Positions 1 through 8,900 are shown, counted from the first letter of the stretch. The stretch: 12,500 bases of DNA from Actinidia chinensis (GCA_009663005.1 VIGQ01001999.1:25001-37500), one strand, 5' to 3'. Notes: generated by a model not told the origin, from the sequence alone. Program-made: numbers and translations.

Positions 1-186
1 GGTTACTCATTATTTACAGCAAAACTTCTTTCTTTATTAAAGTAAAGCCGTGAATTCATTGACAAGAAAAAAATAATGAAACAAAATGTTTTGATGTTCC
101 ATTTTTGTAACCTGAATTTATGTCTTTGTTTATTGTTATGTGGCTTCATTCATCTACCTGAAACTTCTGCTGCTTCCTATGGACAG

Positions 187-257
187 GTGGTTTCGCTAGT
201 TTTATCAAACAAACATTAATCCGAAGGACAGGGAAGCCGCTGCACGGAGTTGGGTGA
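187..257 (+). CDS. Possible terminal coding exon of an upstream gene (partial)
   Basis: A pyrimidine-rich stretch ending in GGACAG (around 165-186) looks like a 3' splice acceptor. From there one frame, entered with a codon split after its first base, reads GFASFIKQTLIRR and then TGKPLHGVG to a TGA at 255-257. The frame is closed upstream by a TGA at 159-161, so if it is coding it must begin at a splice junction. The short basic tail resembles the C-terminus of a plant protein, but I do not recognise the family. No clear AATAAA signal follows closely. This would be the 3' end of a gene whose body lies left of the window. A 23-codon open stretch can arise by chance, so this is a candidate only. 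Confidence 0.3.
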
Positions 258-2819
258 TATGACTTTGGGCTCAATATTTGCCATGGGCCAGGAGTTTTGT
301 ATAATTTTTGACTAGATATCAGACGTCAATGGAATCTAAACGTAAGACTTCCTTCACCTTTTAGTTTTGTCATTAGTTATCAACTTCACATTCCATTCCC
401 TTTTAAGAAAACATGGATTTAATGCAGCGTAATGGGTGGAATTTGCCATAATATTAATCCACTCTGACATTATGTAAGCCTTATACTGAAAGTAGACTAT
501 TATAAGCCCATTAATCGATTGGAATGCCTGCCTCAGCTATATGATTTGTCATATGAATCGAGTAATACCGGTAAGCAACATTTGGATAATTGAGTCTTGT
601 GGTGTTTTTGCTATTGCAGATGTTTGCTGAAGGTAACCTTGTTTTTTGTTTATCTTTTGTAGCTTTCTTTCTAAGGATACATATAGTTACTTAAATTGCT
701 TGAAATGCAATTCATGATGTTAGCAATTGGTACAATTCCTGTCCCTTTCTATTGTGCTTACTGGTTTTGATTTGGTGATTAATTGTTCATTGCTATTGTT
801 AGATGTTCATGGACAAATGGGAGAAGTGACAGGTATAGACATGCTCATTGAGTGCATTGAAGTTTCCCTTCAATCGTCTTCCTCCATACGCTTACTGTGT
901 ATTTCAGATACTGGCTTTTTTAATATTTCATTTCATTTTCAGGAGAACCCAATTTGGTGAATTTTTTTTATGTTTACATCAGTGCCATAAATCTGTGGAC
1001 CAGATGGACTAATAATCCGTTGTTGGTGGTACTTATGAAAAGATTTTGACTTGAAAAATGAGTATGGAAGTCAAGCGTTAAACCCACCCCGAGAAGAGAT
1101 GGCCAACACCTTGACACTATTTTCAGTTGTCCTTCTATAACACAGGGAACAATCAATGATGGAATACCATGTGTAAGTATTTTATTTTATTTCTTTGTAC
1201 TTGTGAGAGGTTTGTCCGAGCAAGCAGTACAAGATGTTTTAAATTTATATAGTTGTTTTGGAGACTGAAAATCCCAAATCTGGGAACATGAACTCTAGCT
1301 CTCAATATCAATCTCACAATTCATCAACAATTAGCTATTAATGATCGTAACCTCTTATTGATAGGCTACAGACTCCGCTATATGGTATTAGTGATTCTCT
1401 CTCCCCGTGTTTTGTGGGAAAAAGGTTTTTGCACCAAGAGTCCAAGTTTCACTTGATTGGCATTAGACCATCTACTTCTATCCAATTTGGATGGGGCTTT
1501 ACACTGGCATGTTTGAGTCGGCTTCTGTTTGCAAGCTTGTATTGATGTCCATATGAAAATCATCGGTAACTTAGTACGCGTAATGACGCACGTAAATTTG
1601 CCAACTCATCAATCTTGAGGTAATTTTATTCTATTTATATTAACTTTTGCAAAAAGCTGGATGCCTTATTGCCTTGCTCGTTAACTTGAGTAAGATAACT
1701 TTTCTATACTATAGATGCATGCATACGCTTATCATATCATGTCTGTGTTTGTATGCCAAGAAGCATAGAATGCCTCTAGGACGGAATCCAGGATGTCTTC
1801 TCCGATGGCCACGATATGAAAGAAGTTTTTAGTACCATAATGCTTGATTTCTACAGAGAAAACTGGTCTATAACGTGTTTTTCGGAAGGGATTGTTGTAC
1901 ACAATCATATTTAATTCGAGATGAAACGGAATGCAAGATTATCACTAAATTTATATATGACAATTAAAACTCATGTTATATTGTCACAGAACTAAGTTTA
2001 AAGAAAACAAAATATAGAACTGACACTCATAAAACAATTGTTCTCTTGACATTTGAATTCCCATCTATCAATGGAATTTTGATACTTTTCAAATCTGAAA
2101 GCCTTCCTTTGATCGACTTTGTTACAAGAGTAGGATCATAAATTAATTACAATCCATAAAGGGGTTCATTTGGATAGATTTGGTTGCAAATGAATGAATT
2201 TAATGTTAAATATTTCCCAAAAAAATAAAAGATGTAGCTTGTTAAACTAAGGGGAAGATTGATTAGAAGTAGAAGACATGCGTTTAATTGGATGTTTGGT
2301 GTGCTACCCTCGTTGGTATGAAGGTTTTAAATTACTCCCAATAAATATTCATTTTAAAACCCTCAACAAAACGCTCTCCAACTTAATGTCTAATCCATAT
2401 GTAAATGGTATCAAGCATAAATTGGCATGGCCACTAAATATTATTAGTGCAATTCCTTTCCTTCATTTGAAATGAATTTTATTTATCTAAACGGAGCTAT
2501 AATAAATTGGAACCTGTGCTGTACTTTTCCAATGAATATTTTTGTGCAGTATCACGTGGGGTATTAGGGCAACTCTATTTCTTGTCCTCGAACACAGGCT
2601 AGTTCCATTGAACCGAAAAATTCATGGACTAACTGGAACTACCCTTCAACACTTCAGAGCCTTGATCTTGTCATTTGTATGGCCCATGGTGTTATTCCCG
2701 AATAGCCGCAAAAGAGGACTTATAGTCTCTAAGAACAAGGCTCCTTGATAACAAGTTAGGTTACTTGGAGAGAAATAGGAGCATTATTGTCTTAGGAGCA
2801 TAGAATCACTATTTTGCCC
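258..2819. other. Unassigned, T-rich, UTR/intron-like sequence
   Basis: About 2.5 kb with only short open frames (60-70 codons or fewer) that show no recognisable domain. Several splice-like signals occur, for example a CCG/GTAAGC donor near 570, TTTTGTAG and CTATTGCAG acceptors near 619-662, and GTAAGT at 1173-1178. They could be 3'UTR introns of the gene at the left edge, a non-coding transcript, or chance. The frame at 2542-2748 follows an acceptor-like TTTTTGTGCAG but has no recognisable family. I see no transposon termini or satellite repeats in this stretch. Confidence 0.5.
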
Positions 2820-4190
2820 CCTGCCATTCCTCTTACTTAGGGTGGGCATACCATGTCTGACATGTGCTAACACTGGTTGGTACACATCTAAATGTGGTTT
2901 TTACTTTATCTAAATGCTACGCTTTGGGCACAAGGGCATAAGTATCCATTGCACTAACATGAAATAATATAAAATGTTGTAAAGATTTTAGATTAAAATA
3001 TAATAAAGATGTGTGGTAAATGATTTCTACATATTAATCCGCCTTTAGATTTCTTAATTTTTGACAGACCTGAACCTTGAAAACCTGACAACTTCCAATT
3101 TAATGTGTGGAGGTGTACTTGGGCTCTCATAAACAAGATATTTTACTATTCCTCATTTCTTTTCCAACACTGAATATAAAAATGGAATAATTTTGTTATC
3201 ATTTTAGCATTATTTTTGTTACTTTTGTAATTTACAAAAGAAATTACTTATAGCTTGTCCTTGCCTGCATTCTTTTCTGATTTAAAAAGGATTTGTTTGA
3301 TGAGTGCTTCTGGGGCAGTGGATAGATGCAGTAAAATGCATGTACGTCAATGATTTGTCAATTTCTCTGGATGAAAATGGACAAAAGTAATTTTAAAGCT
3401 TCTTACGGAATTAATAGCTTTTTACAGCTATGTTCGGCTTGCATATTCGTGTCTTGTGTTTAAGCTCGTAGTTTGTATTATCAATAATTTGTGAATGTGT
3501 TGCTGTTTCCTTCACGTGCTTAGTTGATTTTTATGCTTTGTCCTGCTTACAGTTGAAATTGAGACTCGATAAAACATTTTCACAGAACGGGTAGGAAGAC
3601 ATTCCAGTCTCAGTGCTCTATGAAGCCAAACGTGTTTTGGTACATATTCCACACCATTGCTCATTATGCCTGTGGATGGCTGGACTGGATCATCTGTCGT
3701 TGTGCAGCTTTGAGTTTACCTGCCACTGTAAAGGACCCACTTACTCAGTTTGATTTTCCTCCCAGAGCATGAATTAAGATTCAGGCTACCCAATTTTTTC
3801 CCCTATAGTTTTCTATTAACTTAAAAAATTTATACGAGGGCCACGTGAATGTTCACAAAGAATTTTTGTTTTCTCGAAACCAAATTGTTGGTCAAAACAC
3901 AAAGTGGTGTGTCATCCAATCTTTTTGGTGAGTTGGTCTTCATGGCTTGGTACTCCATCAGGATAAGTTTTACCAAAATGTCTGATTCCAAGCAAATCTA
4001 AATAGGGAATCCGTGTCTACATCTGTTTAATCTTCTTACAACTCTGTTTGAAGAGCAATCCCCTCAAAATCCCTTATCTTATGGGTACGGTCGAGTTCCA
4101 ACCCAATATTGGATCGATCTCTTTCCCCCTCCACCTGAGGTAATCTCGCTGACCAATTTTGGTCGATCTCCATCTGTGCTTACACGTGGG
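2820..4190 (+). repeat. Ancient segmental duplication, copy A
   Basis: This block aligns by eye, in the same orientation, with copy B at about 4475-6240. Shared landmarks in the same order include ACCATGTCTGAC, AGACCTGAACCT-like sequence, TTTCTTTCCAACA-like sequence, TGGTCCTGCTTA-like sequence, CTCAATGCTCTATGAA-like sequence, CTTCATGGCTTGGTAC and TTAATCTTCTTAC. Divergence is heavy, with many substitutions and indels, so the duplication is old. Copy A has roughly 190 bp extra around 3270-3450. It lacks the roughly 400 bp that in copy B hold the LINE RNase H relic. Minus-strand reading of 3840-3960 gives peptide fragments similar to those of copy B (the F-NI-V-L spacing), which suggests that at least part of the unit was LINE-derived. 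The edges are approximate. Confidence 0.75.
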
Positions 4191-4474
4191 TGGTCTTTCT
4201 CCGAGACTTCTGGAAACAGTTATAGCCCTCACATTGGGGTTGGATGGGTAAGGGCTGAGCCTGCGCCCTAGGCTGACCAGGAAATGGCTCACCCTTTAGC
4301 TGACCTAAGTCCTCGTTAGTTGTTGAGATTGACTGCTCCCTTCAAATCTGCCATTGGGCCTTCTGTAGTCTGTGGGGGTCCTTGGGCCCCAACTGAGCTT
4401 TAGTATTTCCCCATCAGAACTTATTCAAGCACGCTGAGGGACCATTAATCCCGTGTCTCTCTTTAGTTTTCGTC
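4191..4474. other. Spacer between duplicate copies, more GC-rich
   Basis: A comparatively GC-rich stretch (for example GGGGGTCCTTGGGCCCC near 4374-4390) with no visible counterpart after copy B. Its composition differs from the AT-rich surroundings and could reflect a fragment of a different, unrecognised element, such as a piece of an LTR. I see no coding capacity, inverted termini or primer-binding site, so I leave it unassigned. The minus-strand open frame at 4074-4292 spans the end of copy A and this spacer and has no recognisable domain. Confidence 0.4.
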
Positions 4475-5399
4475 CATGCATGCCTCCGAGTTTAGGGTGC
4501 ATGTCTATGTGCCACAACCATGTCTGACCATGTGAACACTGATCTCATTGATACTCTTGATTGTTTGGGCTCACAATCTAAAAAATGTGTTCTTTACTTT
4601 TTCTCTACAATGTGGTTTGCTTTGGCACAAAGCATAAGTCTGTATTGCATGGATATGCATAAGACAAAATCTTGGATTCCAGCGCAGTTTGACAGAATAA
4701 AGTGTGTAAAAGCTTTTAGATTAGAATAAACTTAAGATGACTGGATCTGCACGTATTAATCCCTCCACCTTTAGGATTCCTTTAATTTGGAGACCTGAAC
4801 CTGTTAACTTTTCAACAACTAATTTATTGTGAAGGTATACTTTTTTTTGTTTGGGCTCCATAATAATTATTATTACTGTTCTCAAATTTCTTTCCAACAT
4901 ATGAATAAAGCAAAGGGAATAAATTTGTTAATCGCTTATCCATTATTTTTTGAGACTTTCGTATTTACAAAAAAAAAATACTTTATAATAGCGTGTCCCA
5001 TTGCACAGTCATGTCGGTGTGCACGCTTCTTAGTTTGTAGTAGCAATATTTGTATGTATGGTTATTTATAACACTGTATTATGTGGCGCGTCCCTGTTCG
5101 TGCTTATGTTGATTATACTGTTGGTCCTGCTTATAGTGTGTTAATTGAATCACTAATACATTTTTTCACAAAAGCTTATCATCCTTCAAGTCTCAATGCT
5201 CTATGAAATCCACAACTGGTCATACAGCTCGACCATTGTTCATTTTGCTGGCGAGGTGAGTTAGATTCTAATCTTTCCTTTCTTTTTTAAAAGAGAGAGG
5301 TTCCAAAATAACTTTCTGTTGCGCGTTAACTGTTTTTTTATGCTTTCTCTCCCTTTTTTGGTGGTGTCTAAACGAAATAAAAAAAATAAGGAAAAAAAC

Positions 5400-5685
5400 G
5401 AGAAAAGCTAGCGCTTTGAATGGACATTCCGGCCACTTCTTCTGTGAGGAGCTTAGTACAGCTCCTTCCTTTAACTCAATCTGATAGCTTCTTCGGAACT
5501 GCTTCTTCTCAATTTCCTCGAACCCTTGACTCTAATGTAAATTGTCGTCCTCTATGAATAGATGCCCAGGCTCTGAGCTTCCCAATAAACCCCACAACCC
5601 AATCTCCGTGTTTCGCTCTCTGAACTCCTCTATAATACGCCTTCTGGACCCAGGTTGCCTTTGGAGCATCCGTTTGGGTGTTCAG
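5400..5685 (-). pseudogene. LINE-type RNase H domain relic (frameshifted)
   Basis: On the minus strand this stretch spells, across three frames, an RNase H domain like the one at the C-terminus of plant L1-type LINE polyproteins. In order: LNT at 5685-5677, then GCSKGNLGPEGVL in the next frame (5671-5633). The original frame then gives RGVQRAKHGDWVVGF and IGKLRAWAS (5631-5560). A third frame gives SSSEEAIRLS (5503-5474), and a further shift gives KEGAVLSSSQ and PFKALAFL (5471-5400). The order and spacing fit the family pattern of LNTDG, GNPGPAG, GGV-RD, HGDWVVGF, an SDSEEAI-like strand and PHKAL. At least three frameshifts and stops are visible. The first catalytic Asp sits at a frame break, the expected catalytic Glu after the 'ACxS' segment is not recognisable, and the SDS Asp reads Ser. 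It is therefore dead. Known: LINE RNase H degrades RNA in the RNA-DNA hybrid. Inferred: a truncated insertion on the minus strand. Confidence 0.68.
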
Positions 5686-5905
5686 CTTGGTTTATTAGAC
5701 CTGTCCCTAGAAAAGCCATTTAATCATTTTTTGATTGTCCTCCTAAGAGCACCGCATTTAAAGCATTGAATGCAACAGTGGTTCTCCCCGTATATTTTTC
5801 CATTTCCTTAAAAAATTTCATAAGATCCACGTCAATGTTCATAAAAGACTTTTTTTGATCCTCAAAAGCCCAATGTTGCAGAAAACAACAAAATGGTGTG
5901 ATCAT
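5686..5905 (-). pseudogene. Probable LINE linker region upstream of RNase H
   Basis: Directly upstream (minus strand) of the RNase H relic is an open stretch reading FEDQKKSFMNIDVDL followed by MKFFKEMEKYTG. In plant LINEs the segment between the reverse transcriptase zinc-binding region and RNase H often has this shape: a short 'FE/N' motif, then an amphipathic stretch ending in EY. The corresponding part of copy A (minus strand, about 3840-3900) reads KFFVNIHVALV, so both copies share it. The similarity to LINE linkers is loose and the assignment rests mainly on adjacency to the RNase H relic. It could also be unrelated duplicated sequence. Confidence 0.35.
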
Positions 5906-6240
5906 CCAATCTTTCCAGTTGATTGGCCTTCATGGCTTGGTACCGTTAACCCCTCCGTCCCCACATAGAATTTTTCCCGAAAATTTGGTGATTCCAATTG
6001 CAAAATCTGATAGTTATCCATGTCTTTGAAGTAAGAGTTACATCTCGACATAGGGGATCATATGTTAATCTTCTTACTACTCTGTTGCTTATGAGTAGTT
6101 TTCCCATGAAGAGCATTCATTGGAACCATTGAGCTTTAATCCAACCCAATTGCCTATTTTTGGATTGATCGCCGCCAGCGTAGTACTAGCTGACCAATGG
6201 GGAGTGTCAGTTTTGTTGCCTGATTTTGAAAATGTGGATT

Positions 6241-6984
6241 CTACTGATGTCTCTAACCGTCTTCTGAGTTTGAATTAGACTATATCGTAATATTTCACCC
6301 ACCTTCTCTAGAGAGAAGTTTATCAGCAGTACCTTTTTCTGAGATGAGCTCGTTATGTTGTGGAGAAAGGTTTCCACCATCTCATTTTCCCTTCCCTGAA
6401 AAAATAAAGACTGCTGTTCGGTTCCTAAACGTCGAGATTTGGGGTGTGCTAACCAAATACTAGAGGGTCAAACTGCTGTTCGTGTTCCTAAACGTCGAGA
6501 CTGCTGTTCGGTTGCCCTATTCTTTTTTGTTATAGTTCTTGAGTAGACGGTCAAACTTTAAGTTCACTCTATTGTTTCTCATTTATCTATTGTAAGCGTC
6601 TATCACTTGCTCAATACTAGAGGGTAGATGTTCTAGTTGAATTCCTGCAGCTACCACTGCAACTACTACTGGATTCACTGAATTCTAGAGCCCAAGTAGA
6701 TTTATTTGGTGAAGCCAAACATCTTCCTAAACCTGCTGGTCCCACACGGCATGGACGCGTTTTCTAACATGGGTCAAATTGTATGTAACAAGATTAGACT
6801 ATTAAAAGTCAAAATCATAGATGCATGGAGGAGGAATTGAGTTTCTTTTATGGGTAGCAATTGTGGCTCATAAGTACAAATAAAAGCAAATTAGTTGATT
6901 TAATGCGATTGTGAATGATGCATGAGGTTGTGTAGGGCTTTGGAGTTCCTTGAATTAATCAATAGCACAGTATGTGACCACTAT
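6241..6984. other. Unassigned stretch with short direct repeats
   Basis: No gene is visible. The only structure is a set of short direct repeats listed separately (6410-6511) and a 14-bp near-repeat of AATACTAGAGGGT at 6457-6469 and 6613-6625. The rest is ordinary AT-rich intergenic sequence. Confidence 0.5.
6410..6511 (+). repeat. Local direct repeat, about 28 bp, two and a half copies
   Basis: The segment from ACTGCTGTTCG to CCTAAACGTCGAGA occurs at about 6410-6437 and again at 6472-6500. The second copy differs by a one-base insertion. A third partial copy, GACTGCTGTTCGGTT, follows at once at 6499-6513. The short, nearly identical copies point to recent replication slippage or template switching, in contrast with the heavily diverged duplication beside it. 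Confidence 0.8.
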
Positions 6985-7175
6985 AGCTGGCCATCCCAAC
7001 CCAAACCCATTAACCCCCCGTGTCCACCCAGTCATAACCTGCCCAAACCCAACCAATCTTTCCTAACGGTTGTAATTGTGTGGTGGGTGATTAACTTATT
7101 TACTAACGGGTTTACGTGGGTTGTAAACGGGTTGGACATAGGTTTCCAATTAAAACAATAGGCAACCAATGGGGT
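6985..7175. mobile_element. AACCC/GGGTT-rich degenerate DNA element (hAT-like composition)
   Basis: The left side is packed with AACCC-type words (CCCAACCCAAACCCATTAAC near 6995-7014, then CCCAAACCCAACC near 7042-7054). The right side carries the complementary type (AACGGGTTTACGTGGG, then AACGGGTTGGACATAGG). This strand asymmetry, AACCC-rich to GGGTT-rich over about 170 bp, is typical of non-autonomous hAT-like elements in plant genomes, where the subterminal regions carry clustered transposase-binding repeats. The GGCCATCCCAACCC end at 6989 fits such an element. I cannot see convincing terminal inverted repeats or an 8-bp target duplication, so class and borders remain uncertain. Confidence 0.4.
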
Positions 7176-7245
7176 TTGAACTCGCAAGCAGGGAAAATGC
7201 AATCTGTCCACCGTGTTGTGTTGACCTGTGCTGTGTTTGCTCAAA
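7176..7245 (-). repeat. tRNA-like B-box segment, possible SINE remnant
   Basis: On the minus strand, GCGAGTTCAAACCCC (ending near 7170) resembles a polymerase III B box (GGTTCGANNCC) with a few differences. It is preceded by GGTGGACAGATTGCATTTTC, which has the loose look of a degenerate tRNA anticodon-arm region. No clean A box, tail or flanking duplication is visible. The 15-base word GCAACCAATGGGGTT just after the box (plus strand 7162-7176) recurs at 7411-7425, so this edge may be part of a repeat. The assignment is tentative. Confidence 0.2.
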
Positions 7246-7653
7246 TAAATATTGAATATTCATTATCTTCATAAATGTAAATCCATTTTTTGTTGAGCAG
7301 AGTAAAAATTCAAATTTAGCAATCGACAATCTAAAACATTTAGCAAGCGGAACAATCTAAAACATTGATTGGATGTACATGTTACATGAAATTACGAATG
7401 AGAAAATTTAGCAACCAATGGGGTTGGGTCGTTTTAACATCCTAAAACCATATCAACTCGCCTAAAACCACCTGATTGATTCAACATTATTTAGTTTGAC
7501 CATTTGAGCTTGAGTTTTATTGCTCGAAAAGGTTGTTAAAAAGCACCTGTTTCAAAAAAAACAAAAAAAGAGGGGGTTGCAAACACAAATTTTATTGATC
7601 TTTGGTTAGGAACTGATAGGGCCACAGTAAGCCACAACACTTTGTACAAAATT
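7246..7653. other. Unassigned AT-rich stretch with two short direct repeats
   Basis: No gene is seen. The word CAATCTAAAACATT occurs twice close together (about 7327-7340 and 7351-7364). The word GCAACCAATGGGGTT at 7411-7425 repeats one at 7162-7176. A short A-rich run lies near 7554-7569. Confidence 0.5.
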
Positions 7654-8085
7654 GGTAATTATGCCAATAGTCCTTAAAGTATATACTTCGTGCACTTTGG
7701 TCCCTATGTATCTTTTTAGTTTTATCCTTATTAATTGAATTTTATGTGATCATTTACTAAATGTTAATTTTTAAGTTTTATTATTGTAAATGGATCTTAA
7801 ATGATGAAGTTCTTTAGATTTTTTTATTTTCTAATTTCTCTATTTTAGGCCTATTATACTTTTAGAAAAGAATGGTATCCAAATATTTTTATCATTACCT
7901 GAATGTAGTCGGTGTAGTGTAGGGGCCTTTATAATAATAAAAAAAAACTTAGAAGGTAACATATTTATTAGAAAAGGATTATACAAAAATTAATTGGTAT
8001 AATTAAGATAAAATTATAAAAATCAGTACATAAGAAACTAAATTGACACATATTGAATAGTTAGGGACCATTGACATAACTTACC
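7654..8085. mobile_element. Inverted-repeat element, 432 bp, non-autonomous
   Basis: The two ends are imperfect inverted repeats of about 50 bp. The left end begins GGTAATTATGCCAATAGTCC and contains TTTGGTCCCTATG. The reverse complement of the right end begins GGTAAGTTATGTCAATGGTC and contains TCAATTTAGTTTCTTATG. The 'GGTCCCTA' theme near both ends is common in plant Mutator-like MITEs and related elements. The interior is AT-rich and non-coding. No target-site duplication is convincing at the flanks (CAAAATT on the left, TGAGAAT on the right), so the superfamily is not settled and the element is fairly old. Confidence 0.6.
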
Positions 8086-8118
8086 TGAGAATATATTTGT
8101 CAAGAGTCTTGCTGTATT

Positions 8119-8185
8119 GGCCTGGATACGGGTTAATTGGGCCTGCTTTCACTAGCAATGTCAGTGCTTGTAGGCCTGGATACGG
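8119..8185 (+). repeat. Short direct repeat GGCCTGGATACGG
   Basis: The 13-base word occurs exactly at 8119-8131 and 8173-8185, 54 bp apart, just left of the MITE at 8211. It could be a footprint of an earlier slippage event or of an element's flank. No coding meaning is apparent. Confidence 0.6.
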
Positions 8186-8201
8186 CCCTTTCATTGATTG
8201 T

Positions 8202-8395
8202 TTATTTGTAGAATAATGATTGGTACACACTCATTTTGTCCTCTTACAATAAGTGAGACCCGCCCTAATTAGGATTTTTAAAAAAAAACGTGAAAACCTA
8301 ATTAAGGTTGGTCCCACTTATTTGTGAGAATGCAAAATGAGTGTGTCTTATACACACCCACTTTGGGTGTGTACCTATCACTTCTCTTATTTGTA
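8202..8395. mobile_element. Mutator-type MITE with perfect 9-bp target duplication
   Basis: A 176-bp foldback element (8211-8386) is bounded by perfect direct repeats TTATTTGTA at 8202-8210 and 8387-8395. The duplication is exactly 9 bp, the hallmark length of Mutator-like elements. The left end is GAATAATGATTGGTACACAC and the inverted right end is GAGAAGTGATAGGTACACAC (16 of 20 match). The inverted repeat continues inward through TCATTTTG, the AAGTGAGACC/AAGTGGGACC pair and CTAATTAGG to an A-rich centre, so almost the whole element folds into one hairpin. It has no coding capacity and would have moved with transposase supplied in trans. The right arm carries an extra hairpin (8351-8373). The intact target duplication suggests a younger insertion than its neighbours. 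Confidence 0.87.
8351..8373. repeat. Perfect small hairpin inside the MITE right arm
   Basis: TACACACCCA, a CTT loop and TGGGTGTGTA form a perfect 10-bp stem. This unit, about 24 bp long, is absent from the left arm, so it is an added duplication within the element's terminal sequence. Confidence 0.85.
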
Positions 8396-8808
8396 TGAGC
8401 CCGGTATTGGTTAGAAGACTATCTATAGTAACTGGAGTTTTGAGTGGGCCCCTTCAGAGCCAATTATACGATTTGATCCGTTCATATTGTAAAAATTAGA
8501 CAAAACATTATTTGAAATATATAAGCAAGTGGTCGGACAATGTAAACACATGATTATTTCATATTCTTATATTCTTCCTATAAAAATAATAGAATATAAC
8601 TTTAAGAATAATTGTAACCAATATGATCCAATCACTGCAAAACGTCAAATCAAACCTAATTTTTGCATGAGATTATACTCAGTGAGTCTACAAACTTAAG
8701 AGACAGATGGGCCGCTTTGTGATAGTGGCAGTACAGTAATAGGCTTATAGGCACCACGTCTACCACAAACTTATGTAACTGTAAGAGTATAATTAAAAAT
8801 ACAAGACA
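8396..8808. other. Unassigned intergenic stretch
   Basis: AT-rich sequence with no open frame, inverted termini or tandem repeat that I could support. Confidence 0.5.
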
Positions 8809-8809
8809 A

Positions 8810-8900
8810 CTTAGAATAGCTTAATTATATATTTTAATTATATATATATATATAATATATATATAGTAATTAAAAATAATATAATTAAGCATATTCTAAG
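8810..8900. repeat. Inverted repeat around a TA-rich core
   Basis: The left arm, CTTAGAATAGCTTAATTATA (8810-8829), is complementary to the right arm ending TAATTAAGCATATTCTAAG (8882-8900), with a single-base indel. The core between them is nearly pure TA (about 8839-8866), itself self-complementary, so the whole 91 bp could extrude as a cruciform. The right arm is also the start of the minisatellite that follows. Confidence 0.75.

Larger units (their letters stand above)
4475..6240 (+). repeat. Ancient segmental duplication, copy B (with LINE relic)
   Basis: The second copy of the block at 2820-4190, in direct orientation. Homology runs from the CTCCGAGTTTAGGGTGC region through CTTCATGGCTTGGTAC (around 5927-5942) to the AGCTGACCAAT region near 6190. 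The copy is longer than A, mainly because of about 5260-5660, which contains the minus-strand RNase H relic and a T-rich stretch (5274-5290) that could be the poly(A) end of a minus-strand retroposon. Homology to A resumes at TTGGAGCATCCGTTTGG (5661-5677). No frame is conserved between the copies over any useful length, so the unit is not under visible coding constraint. The edges are approximate. Confidence 0.75.

Noticed and set aside
727..960. Plus-strand open frame of 77 codons
   Set aside because: It begins at a non-ATG codon, is hydrophobic and low in information, matches no family I know and sits in T-rich sequence, so it is likely a chance frame.
2542..2748. Plus-strand open frame of 68 codons after an acceptor-like site, with an LRR-like phrase (STLQSLDLVICMAHG) in another frame
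   Set aside because: The LRR-like phrase is single and broken by stops, and the longest frame shows no domain. Too little evidence to call an exon.
4074..4292. Minus-strand open frame of 72 codons in GC-richer sequence
   Set aside because: It straddles the end of copy A and the unrelated spacer, and copy B has no matching frame. No domain seen.
5250..5262. Consensus-like splice donor GAG/GTGAGT in copy B
   Set aside because: Not conserved in copy A and no exon can be attached to it; it lies at the edge of the LINE relic.
5420..5769. Plus-strand frames reading MDIPATSSVRSLVQLL and a following 75-codon frame, resembling a transit peptide start
   Set aside because: The opposite strand gives an ordered LINE RNase H signature across the same bases, which explains the higher GC and open frames better.
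6922..7244. Overlapping open frames on both strands
   Set aside because: They are by-products of the AACCC/GGGTT-rich repeat composition; neither shows a domain.
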